64,000 nt of DNA, from NCBI GenBank assembly GCA_036873135.1, contig JAPTYO010000023.1, positions 4,475,834 through 4,539,833 of the forward strand, written 5' to 3'. Both the position numbers and the translations under genes were made by a program. The stretch is from Clarkia xantiana subsp. parviflora. Its lineage: Eukaryota > Streptophyta > Magnoliopsida > Myrtales > Onagraceae. Below, in pieces: positions 35,034 through 44,613 of this stretch; position 1 is the first letter of the stretch, and every line of letters starts with the position of its first letter. The notes under the pieces were generated by a model. That model had not been told where the DNA came from. It searched no databases and saw only the letters and a program-made list of their open reading frames with translations.

Positions 35034-35408
35034 TAGGTTTAGGTTTCAACCGTCAATTATCTATATAATATATTAATATTAATTATATACATATATATCG
35101 TAATATATTATTTTTTATTTTAAATATATCTATTGCTTACGTGGCAGCCTACGGTCTTCCGGAACCAAACTGTATAAATATATTATTTAAATGAAAACTT
35201 TTAATTAATTTGTTTCTATAAATTGCATAGAGACAAAAATAGGAAATAAAAATACTTCTTAATTTTCAATCAATCAATATTATGTATCTAAATTTAGAGA
35301 ACTCCTATTAAATTCCGATTAAAATAGGAAACAGTGACTGCGTGGACTGTCCACGTGTCGATCAGAGGGCTTCCGATACCGAATTAATATAATATAGTAG
35401 ATAATAGA

Positions 35409-35947
35409 TTAAGATAAGATTCATGACTTTGTCCACATATATATATATTTATAATTTATATACGTTACTCTAATAAATTAATAATAATTAAGATATTTAT
35501 TTTCTTTCTATATATGTTTATTTATAATAATAAATTTATTCATAAACTGCAAGTTAATAATATATATATATATATATAAAAGTTAGAATCCAACCGGCTT
35601 CTAGTTATTCATAGATTATTTTTGGCCATGAGTTAGATTCATAGGTAGATTATGCAAAAATCCTTAATTTCAGTGCTGAATCAAACCGACTTCCTCATAA
35701 AATGAACTAATGAACCAGCCACTATGTCGAAGTCTTCCAAGTCTTGAGCGGAAAACACTAAGAAAGGCAACTCCTTTACGAAGACCCACCAGCTCGCCGT
35801 CTTCCAATTGCCTTTTTCGCTGTACTGATTCGGTCTTAGGGTTTACTGTATCTCTGCACCGTCACTATGTCGTAGATCACAAGCCACCTACCATTTGAAT
35901 TCCACAATCAACGATTCGTCGATTGGTAAAGAGGGATTCGACGGAAT
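35409..35947. promoter_or_regulatory. Upstream region and 5' leader of the carrier gene
   Basis: AT-rich to about 35640, then higher-complexity sequence up to the ATG at 35948, probably promoter and leader. An ORF at 35710-35898 in the leader region has no recognised domain. The Helitron stack ends only about 540 bases upstream of the start codon, so it may supply part of the promoter. Confidence 0.4.
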
Positions 35948-38549
35948 ATGGAAGCAAGTGTTGGGGTCTTGAACTCAACTGCGCAAGGAAGGGTTGTGGA
36001 GAGTGGGCCGAGGAACTTCTTGCCTCAGCCGCAGCCACAGCCACCGTCGCCGCCGATGCAGCAGCAGCAGAAGAAGAAACCGGTTCTCCAGCAGTCTGAG
36101 ATTGGGACGGTTTCGCAGCTTTTAGCGGGTGGTATTGCCGGCGCTTTTAGCAAAACCTGCACTGCTCCTCTTGCTCGCCTCACCATTATCTTTCAGGTTT
36201 GATATATCTTTCTGGGTTTCTTGTATTTTAGCAATTGATGCCCGAAAGTTCGCATATTTAGTATCGATTACGGTAGGAAAATGGATTTTGGGATGAGCGG
36301 TTATTAGTATTGATTAACTGTACAGGAAGTTCAATTGGGATCACAAAGTATTGACATGGCATTGCATTTCTAGGTTATCTAGCTTCTAATTTCTGCTAAA
36401 AGCTAATTGAATTTTATTGGTTAGTGTAGCTCTGTATTTACGTCTGGACTCTGGTACAGATAGATGTTTGAAACAGTAGCATCTTTGAGGAGGAGACATT
36501 CATCAAATAGTATATCAAGATTGGTTGAATAGTGTGAAAGCCATTTGTCAAATTGAAAATCCCCAATGAAAACCACAGTGCTGCGGCTTTGGGCTAGCTG
36601 TTGTAGCATATGAAACCCTCTCAATGAAAAATGAAGTTTCATAATGTTAATTAAGATTGTCTAAACATGAAGTTTTAGGTCCTAGTGTTAAGCAGCTTAT
36701 GTGGTTTTTTTTTTTTGGAAACTACATTAGCTGCCATGTCCACTTATACTAAGTGCTGAGATCAGGGTGTAGTATCTGTAGATATATAGTTATATACACA
36801 TTTTTAATAACTCTAAAAACAATCAGCTTATGCCTAATTTGGTTTTGGTTAGTTCTCTTTTTTTTATACCAATTAAGTTTGTCGAAATAGGAAACTGGAT
36901 CTTCTATGATTGGTTTTCTAAAACTTCCAAAATTTCTTCTTTGAAGCTGCAAGGCATGCATGCTGGTGCTGCAACACTAAAAGATGCTAATATATGGCAT
37001 GAGGTTTCAACAATAATGAAAGAGGAAGGCTTTAGAGCATTTTGGAAAGGCAATTTAGTCACAATTGCGCATCGTCTTCCTTATTCCGCTGTCAACTTTT
37101 ACTCTTATGAGCGGTATAAAACTGTAAGTATACAAAATTCAAGTCCCCGAGTTTTGATCTTTTTTTCACTTTGATTAGTGAATATTTTTACTTATTTCTG
37201 TAAGTTACTCTTTCAGTTCTTGCGTTCAATGATTGGAATTGATCACATGGGAAGTGCAACCTCAAATATATTCGTACACTTTGTAGGTGGAGGATTGGCT
37301 GGACTAACAGCTGCCTCTGCCACATATCCTCTAGATCTTGTTCGCACCCGACTTGCTGCACAGGTGATTCTTCTTCTTCTTCTTTTTTTCCTTCTTTTTC
37401 TTCGATGACATTTCATTTCACTAAAAGATCTTTATTGTGTTTTTGCAGAGAAATGAAATTTATTATAGAGGAATCGGGCATGCATTTCACACCATTTGTA
37501 GAGAGGAAGGGTTTATGGGCTTATACAAAGGATTGGGGGCTACATTATTGGTATGTTATTGATTGACTAATGTATACCACTTAATTCTTATAAAACTATG
37601 CTTCTTTTCTAATTATTATTATTTTTATGTCAATTTCCATTTACAACAGGGTGTTGGACCGAGCATAGCAATAAGTTTTTCGGTTTACGAGAGCTTGAGA
37701 TCTCACTGGCAGAAACACAGGTAAAAGTAAAACTTAGTGTATCTTTATAATTTCCACCCTTTCATTTGTTTTTATGGAAAGTAGTTTTACTACTTGGTAC
37801 TGAATCTACTCTTCTCGTTTTTTTTTATAAATATTACGTTCGACCTTAGGCCCAATGATTCAACTATCATGGTAAGTCTTGCTTGTGGCAGCCTGTCGGG
37901 GATTGCATCATCAACTGGTAAGTATTTCTAATTGGCAGATATTGCTTTTCATCCTTTTAGAACTTTTGAAGCTGCCTTATGCATTTAGTTCATGTAGTGC
38001 AAATCTCTATTACTTACATCTGAAACTGAAACACTGCAAATTAATTTTCACAATCTGTGAAAAGATGGAGAATTGCATAAAGTTAGAAGCTTTGATTTAT
38101 ATTATTAGGAAGAGTGAAAAAAAAGTTAACCTTTTTGGGGTAAAAAGTTCTGAATTAGGAAAAAAAAATCATTTTGATACCGAGTTTCACTCACACTGAT
38201 CCCGAAAACATGCTCAGAACATTTTGGAATGTTCTTTGAGAAACTATAGCTCCTATCGGTACATAAAAATAGGATTTTGGGGTTTTGAGTGTTGAAAGTT
38301 TGTTGGTTGGTTTTAGCGACGTTTCCTCTAGATCTTGTGAGGAGAAGGATGCAAGTGGAAGGGACGGGTGGGAGAGCGCGTGTATACAAGACGGGAGTGT
38401 TGGGAACAATCAGGGACATAAGCAGAACAGAAGGAATCAAAGGGTTGTACAGAGGTATCCTTCCAGAGTACTACAAGGTTGTTCCTAGTGTCGGCATTGT
38501 TTTCATGACTTACGAGACACTGAAGATGCTCTTCTCCCGTCTTTACTGA
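35948..38549 (+). CDS. Mitochondrial carrier family protein, seven exons
   Basis: Exons: 35948-36196, 36947-37123, 37217-37363, 37449-37550, 37650-37720, 37850-37917, 38317-38549. All introns are GT-AG and phases join in frame to give 348 residues. Three repeats of the carrier fold are present: first signature APLARLTI (residues 73-80), second YPLDLVRTR (179-187), third FPLDLVRRR (274-282). Residues 24-50 are a Pro/Gln-rich extension. The C-terminus GLYRGILPEYYKVVPSV, GIVFMTYE is typical of the plant group that includes the Arabidopsis At3g53940/At2g37890 carriers, near CoA and adenine-nucleotide type carriers; the substrate is not known from sequence. Length suits the family (about 330-365). 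The first repeat has Ala where the consensus has Asp/Glu, as I recall for its relatives. Inner mitochondrial membrane, probably. Confidence 0.93.
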
Positions 38550-38919
38550 CACTCTTCTGATGCTGCATTCATAGTTTTAGTCAATTGAAGAACACGAGTA
38601 AGACGAGTCGGTTTAAACACGATTAAAGATATATATATGTCTATGGTTTTAGCAGATTTTGAGGTTGCTGCAAGACTGAGGCTGATTCTTGTGTATTAAT
38701 GTTAAGATTAGTGTAGAGTAGTATGTTATATTAACAGAGATTTGTTGTTGTCTCGGATTCGGTTCCATATTTATCATATGAGATGTTTCATAATGCTCTG
38801 CGGTGTTATTAGAATTGGACAGGACATTGAACTGGTCCGGATGCTGGTTTTTTGTATTCGACTGAACCTATCGAACTGTCGGTTCACTTCAAACATGAGT
38901 TAACCTACTTAACTGAAAA
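38550..38919. other. 3' flank of the carrier gene
   Basis: Probable 3' UTR (about to 38790) and intergenic sequence. No other feature seen. Confidence 0.4.
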
Positions 38920-39086
38920 TTCTTAGGTAAGCTTGGTATTTACACCAAACCAATATTATAATGACAAGTGTCTTTGCTCCCACCATTCTAGGGTTCATTC
39001 TTAGGGTTTTAGAAAAACAATCAATAAAATAGTGACACTTGTCATTATAATATTAGTTTGGTGTAAACACCAAGCCTACGTAAGAA
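38920..39086. mobile_element. Small foldback MITE, about 167 bp
   Basis: The left arm TTCTTAGGTAAGCTTGG, then TATTTACACCAAAC and ATTATAATGACAAGTGTC, is repeated in inverted form on the right (GACACTTGTCATTATAAT ... AAGCCTACGTAAGAA). Arms are about 53 bases with few mismatches, leaving a 60-base loop. No clear target duplication, so the superfamily is not assigned. Confidence 0.7.
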
Positions 39087-39444
39087 TAGATCCTACTTAA
39101 CAGAACTTATGCAGTAGCCAATCCAAACACCCTAATGACTCGATGACGAATTTGTTCCTTGAGTTTTGATCATCGGCATTAATGTTTTTAGGGTTTCTCA
39201 AGAACAAATTTATATCTTTATTTTGAGGGGACTTTAAGGAAGTATTGACTTTTTTTTAGTGATAATTACCCTATAATAAACATATCGAGTTAGTTTACAA
39301 ACACAAACATACATGGACACAATTTGTTCCCTGAGTTTTGATCATCGGCATTAATATTTTTAGGGGTTCTCAATAACAAATTTATTTATTTTTTTTAGGG
39401 GACTTTTAGGGAGGATTGACTTTTTTTTTTTTTAATAATAATTA

Positions 39445-40053
39445 GGGTTAAAAGGTACTTTTCATACCACATGTTTGACCGAATGTGGCTTTTAGTACTG
39501 GATGTTTAGTTTTGTATACTTTTGGCACCAAACGTTTGAAAAAATGTGGCTTTTGGTACATTCGTTAGTTGACCGTTAGTTTTGGCCGTTAAATGACATG
39601 TGCAAGTCACGTGATCGACTCTAAATTTTTAATTTTGTTCAATTTAGTCCCTCAAATACATTCCTAACTTTTATTTTGTTTAACTTAGTCATAACACTTC
39701 AAAATCGGACCCAATTAAACCAATCGAATTCAATTGTCATAGCCCCATTTGGGTCAAATTTACCCAATTGGGGATAGGTCCCAATTGGGTTCGATTTTGA
39801 AGCTTTAGGACTAAATTAAACAAAATAAAAGTTATGAATATATTTGAGGGACTATATTGAAAAAAATTAAAAGTTTAGAGTCGATCACGTGACTTGCACA
39901 TGTCATTTAACGGCCAAAACTAACGGTCAACTAATGGATGTACCAAAAACCACATTTTTTCAAACGTTTAGTACCAAAAGTATACAAAACTAAACATCCA
40001 GTACTAAAAGCCACATTCGGTCAAACATGTGGTATGAAAAGTACCTTTAACCC
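39445..40053. mobile_element. Mutator-like long-TIR MITE, fully palindromic
   Basis: 609 bases. The end GGGTTAAAAGGTACTTTTCA is mirrored by the right end; inverted arms run almost the whole length (ACATGTTTGACCGAATGTGG, GTTAGTTTTGGCCGTTAAAT and CACGTGATCGACTC all recur inverted). The perfect 9-base target duplication TAATAATTA is at 39436-39444 and 40054-40062. Non-coding. Confidence 0.9.
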
Positions 40054-40107
40054 TAATAATTATCTTATAAATTGGGTGTATGTGTGTTATCATTATCATA
40101 TAATAAA

Positions 40108-40644
40108 GGGTTAATTAGCTCAATGCACTTATACGTTTCTGCACTTATACGTTTCTGCACCATATGTTTTGTTATGTTGGTAAATGCCCCTGAAGCTCTA
40201 ACACCGTTAGTTAAATATATATGCGCCGCACAAGAACCCGAATGCACCCACGACAACCAACCACCGCGACGACGACCGGTCACCGTGATGAGCGAGTAGC
40301 AAATGACCAGCCATGAAGATACACGACTACGCAGTGAAGACGAGTAGCGATACAAAGAAGCCTGTCTGTAAAGGTTCAGGTATATGGTAATTAATTTCAT
40401 CACGACTGTAGAAGATGAGGATGGAGAGTATAACTGTCATTAGCAAAATCATTTATTTTTTAATTAAAAAATGTTTGCATGTGAGTAGCACGTGAATAGC
40501 TAATGAAAAAATAAATGGTAATTAGACGAAAGGTGTATTGAGCAACAAAACAATACATATCGGTGCATTTAGCAAAACGAAAAAACATATGAATTCATTT
40601 GACAACATGACTAAAACATGTGGGTGCAGTTGGCTAATTAACCC
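40108..40644. mobile_element. TIR MITE with GGGTTAATTAGC ends
   Basis: 537 bases. The left end GGGTTAATTAGCTCAATGCAC and the right end GTGCAGTTGGCTAATTAACCC are inverted relatives. The direct repeat ATAATAAA (8 bases) flanks it at 40100-40107 and 40645-40652. Near the left end CACTTATACGTTTCTG occurs twice in tandem. GC-rich centre around 40250-40320. It shares the GGGTTAA terminus with the Mutator-like MITEs, but its target duplication is 8, not 9, bases, so the class is less certain. Confidence 0.75.
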
Positions 40645-40693
40645 ATAATAAACTTATTAAGTTAGTTTACAAACACAAACATACACGAGACAC

Positions 40694-41129
40694 AATTTTT
40701 CGTGTTTTTGTTAATGAGTTGTCTTAAGTTAATACTTCTAAAAGTAAGAAGTATATAAATTCATATATCAAATTTTACAAATTATATTAATCTGCGTAGA
40801 ATAGACAAAACTCTGAAAAATTAAATATCTAGTTGGACTTTTATTGATTATGCAAGATTTGTTGTAAATTTTACTAATAGATTATCACTACAAATTTATC
40901 GTATCATGTTATGAATACTGCATGACTAATGATCCATGTTATATGTTTAATTTGGTATATACTTACAGAAACCACTTTTTAGTGAGCATTAGTCTCGTGT
41001 TATCATGTATTTTATAAAAAATAAAAAAAATAAAAAAAAAAAAAAAATTGACATCGTTTAGTATGCCTCCCTTCCCTTATATCTAATTCATTACATTCTT
41101 TCTAGTTCATTATATATACTTAAGGCATC
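40694..41129. other. AT-rich spacer before the LINE fragment
   Basis: Contains an A-rich tract at 41020-41047. No ORF of note. Confidence 0.35.
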
Positions 41130-42686
41130 CACATCAGGCCCTACTCTTGAAGAAACTATGGCGCATTCTACAAGCCACGGATTCCCTTTGGCCATCCTCC
41201 ATGAAGATAAAATACCTTTCTACAGAGCCTTTCTCAACGACTACCTCTTCCTCCTCTCACTCTCTTACTTGGCGTACTCTCCTTCAAATACGACCTTTCC
41301 TGGTTTCTGGTAGTCGTTGGAGGATTGGGACAGGAGCAAAAGTTAACTTTTGGAATGACCCCTGAGTCCCGAATCTGGGCTCTCTCTACTGGGCCCTTCC
41401 TGGCCGGCTTATACCGCCATTGTCGGTCCAACAAGTGCTTGATAATCACTCTAGATCCTGGAAGGTTGATATTCTTGCATCTCTTCTTGCCCCGGCCGCT
41501 GTTTATACTATTAAGGATATTCATGTACCCATGTTCCCCACTTCAGACTCCTTTCTTTGGAATCACACGGATTCGGGTCACTACTCTGTTAAGTCTGGTT
41601 ATCACTCGTTTACTCGAAATGATTCATCGTCTTCCTCATCTGCATCTCCTAGGACTGCTAGTTCAGATTTTTGGACTACCCTTTGGAACCTCCGCGTTCA
41701 ACCAAAGATCCGGATGTTCTTCTGGAAGGGATGCGTTAACGGCCTTCCGCTTGGTACCTCGCTAGTCATTCGAATCAGAGAAGCTAACCCATTTTGTTGT
41801 TTTTGCAACCAAGCTTTCAAAAGTTGGGACCATCTCATGTGGCTGTGTCCTTTTGCACAACGTGTCTTGTTCGCCAGCCCTTTCTCAATTAGGAATATCC
41901 ATTCCCAGATCCTTTCTGTCGAGAATTGGTTGTGTTGTAATACGAGTCCTAACTCTAGGTCTTTATTCTTAGATGCACTTGTGGATATAAATGTTTAATC
42001 CTTTGGTCCCTATGGTTGGAACGTAATGATTGTATTTTTAATAATGTAATATCGTCTATTGAGTCTGTAATTGTACGTTTCACTCATTTGGCTCGAGGTT
42101 TTACCGACTCTTCCCATCGTGATGCAGGACGACGACCCAGATCTCCCGGGACCTCTAGCCACGTCGGGAGGGCCCTAGATCCTCCGAGCACGCGCCACCA
42201 ACCTTTTGCTTGTATCATAATCGATGGTGGCGTCCTTTCGGCGACAGACTCAATTTATGGAACAACTATCTATATCTCTCTTCAAAGACTCATTGATGGT
42301 GTCTCGGTTACCGTTCAATCTAGATTTCTTCATTTGCTCGCGGAGGCTCTTGCGCTCAGAACTGGCATCTGCCTCCACCGTCAGGAATGGGGACCTTTGG
42401 CGCTCTGGACTGACTCCCAATTGTTGGTTACCGACATTCATCAAACTGAATCCTCTTTTGCTTCTTTATTTGGTGTTTTTTCGGATATCTGTTACATACT
42501 TTCTATTAAACCTATTTCGGTATTATTTAAACATCGCATTTTTCTGCACGTGGCTCACCTAGTGGGCAAACGTGCGACGACTTTTGATTTATCTGGAACT
42601 TGGTTAGGCCCGGATATCCCTCCTTGTTACCTAGCTTAACTTTTTTTTTTGTACTGTCTACTTTTATTTATAAAGTGCACATCGTT

Positions 42687-42729
<43 letters not shown>
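41130..42729 (+). mobile_element. 5'-truncated LINE (L1-like) with poly(A) tail
   Basis: Only the 3' third of a LINE ORF2 is present, ending in a poly(A) run (42692-42728). The left boundary is approximate and I found no clear target duplication. Truncation at the 5' end is the normal outcome of target-primed reverse transcription. Confidence 0.8.
41147..42639 (+). pseudogene. LINE ORF2 C-terminus (zinc-knuckle zf-RVT and RNase H)
   Basis: Frame 1 (41147-41998, broken by a stop at 41366-41368) carries KLWRILQATDSLWPSSMKIK, SRWRIGTGAKVNFWNDP, then the zf-RVT block FLWNHTDSGHYSVKSGYHSF, KIRMFFWKGCVNGLP, CCFCNQAFKSWDHLMWLCPFA. Another frame (42016-42639) carries LERNDCIFNN and a plant-type RNase H: CIIIDGG (Asp), LAEALALR (Glu), LWTDSQLLV (Asp), VAHLVGKRA. 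One nonsense codon and one frame change, so inactive. The endonuclease and RT domains are absent. Confidence 0.82.
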
Positions 42730-42732
<3 letters not shown>

Positions 42733-43239
42733 TACAGTCTAGCACGTGCCAAAATAATGTATGCATGTATGTAATTTATTATATAGTGGTGTGTATTATA
42801 GTATGTAACATCACATCAAAGCCCCTTTGGAGCATCTATTCTTTTAAATTGATGCTGCTGCTTCCTAATTGGGTATGGGATCTTTTGTTCATTCTCAAAT
42901 TTAACATCATTTGTTTGGCAAAAAAAAAATTTATTTAACATCATTTGTAAACGGATCCGGCATTCGTATTCAATGGTAATAATTTGATTAGATGCAAATA
43001 TTTAATGAAAATTTATTTAAGGAAGGTAAGGATAAAATTGAAAATAAATATACTTTTTAAGTAAAATATATATACGTTAAAAAGTTGATGGACCAAATAA
43101 TTTCACTACTGGCCAAAAAAAAATCACTAATTTCATATAATTCTATTCTTCAATAATCTCATTTTAGTTACTGGACAAAAAAAATCTCATTTTAATTTAA
43201 TAATTGATGTTACCAAATCACATTGATATATTATATTTG
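42730..43239. other. Intergenic, AT-rich
   Basis: No feature recognised. Confidence 0.35.
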
Positions 43240-44613
43240 TGATGCAGCGTGATGAGATAGATAGTGGTAGAAAGCATAAATACTCGTTGATTCTGCAGAA
43301 TACCGAGAATTTGACGCGATATTGAGAAAAAATCTCGATTTTTTTTTATAATTCAATCAATAACTAATAATTGAATGTCAACGACGGCTAAACATAGCTT
43401 AAATACTGAAAACTGAAATCCTAACCCTAGGACAAATCTGAAAGTTACAATCAAACTCTTACAAAATCGATAGATTGTAAAAACGACCTAAAAAAACATA
43501 AATTGTGATTTTACCCTTTAAACGAATGAATTTGGCCGAAAAACGTTGTACCCCATGGTTTACTATGGGTCTAACTCAAATCTCTGTTTCAGCATGAAAA
43601 GCTGTATTCGCACTCTAAAATCCGACAATTCAAAATCTCCCACATCATTCTCTCCGGGGAAGAGAAGATTCGTCCTCGAATCTTGCGCAACGAAGGTCAG
43701 TAATAGGAAGCAGGAAGAATAACACACTTAGCCACAACAACATAAAATTTGTCACGGAAAGGGTGGATATCAGGTGGTAAGGACTCGGGAAACACAGAAT
43801 CGAAATCAACAGTTTCATTTCGTCCCCCCAAACAGGTCGTCGAAATAGTCACTGTTCGACGACTTTGAGACTCCACCTGGGCTGAATATCAAACCGGGTC
43901 CAAGATCGAAGTTGAAGGATCGCGAAGCGGTGTTCGAGGGTGGTCTACGTGCCGACATTGGGGCCGATTTTCCTTGTGGTTGTACCCGAAATCGGAGGTC
44001 AAGAGGTCTTTCAAAGTTGCTCATGGCGGTCGGGGAAAGGAGGAATCCAGAATCACAGAAGGTGGGGTGTTGGTTGATCATCGTTGTGAAATCATCGTCA
44101 GCATACTCATCATAAATTGGATTATAAAAAAGAGTAGCAGTTCTGGTAAAATCTGATGCTAACCGATCAAGGAACGACATCGTGCTGGATCGAATGGGCT
44201 CTGATACCAATCTAATGCAGCGTGATGGGGATAGATGGAGGGGAGGGGGAGATATAAATCACAAAAACTCGTTGATTCCGCAGAATACCGAGAATATGAC
44301 GCAATATTGAGAAAAAACCTTGATTTTCTTTATAATTCAATCAATAACTAATAACTGAATGTCAAAGACGACTATACATAGCTTACTGAAAACAAAAACT
44401 CTAACCCTAGGTCAAAATCCGAAAGTTGCAAACAGACCATAACAAAACCGGTAAATTGCAAAAACGACCTAAAGAACATAAATTACAACTTTGACCCTCT
44501 AACAAATGAATTTGTCCGAAAAACATCGTACTCCATGGGTCTTGCGCATATTGTCGTTTCTGCCTGATAAACTGTATTCGTATCCCAAAATCCGACACTA
44601 AAATCTATAAGAA
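43240..44613 (-). mobile_element. Inverted copy of the non-autonomous LTR family
   Basis: On the minus strand the 5' LTR is about 44613..44213 and the 3' LTR is 43647..43240, both with the family landmarks seen at 19027 (TGTCGGATTTT, CTAGGGTTAGG, CTCGGTATTCTG, CATCACGCTGCAT). PBS TTGGTATCAGAGCC on the minus strand at 44210..44197. The LTRs have diverged and the 5' LTR start is degenerate, so this copy is older; no target duplication found. Confidence 0.78.
43815..44210 (-). pseudogene. Gag-like remnant of the inverted LTR element
   Basis: 131 residues. Shares the acidic FYNPIYDEYADDD motif with the copy at 19704-20216 and is otherwise Ser/Pro/Arg-rich. It begins inside the PBS region and stops without reaching protease or RT, so it is a truncated gag relic. 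Confidence 0.55.

Larger units (their letters stand above)
27393..35401 (-). mobile_element. Helitron F, split by Helitron D
   Basis: The minus-strand 3' end is hairpin CCCGCGC-ACC-GCGCGGG, GTTAGTAG, CTAG at 27393-27396. The 5' end on the minus strand starts TCTACTATATTATATTAATT at 35401. Removing the 6121-base Helitron D leaves about 1.9 kb, close in size to Helitron C, with which it shares both termini. No coding capacity recognised. Confidence 0.75.
39149..40693 (+). repeat. 172-bp tandem duplication, second copy split by two MITEs
   Basis: Copy 1 is 39149-39320, starting AATTTGTTCC. Copy 2 starts at 39321 with the same bases and continues through 39444, resumes at 40054-40107 and ends at 40645-40693 (GTTAGTTTACAAACACAAAC). 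The interruptions are the MITEs at 39445 and 40108. About 30 extra bases (40065-40095) are also unique to copy 2. Confidence 0.8.

Noticed and set aside
43815..44210. 131-residue minus-strand ORF as a host gene
   Set aside because: It begins at the PBS of an LTR element and shares the FYNP.YD.Y.DDD motif with the related copy at 19704.
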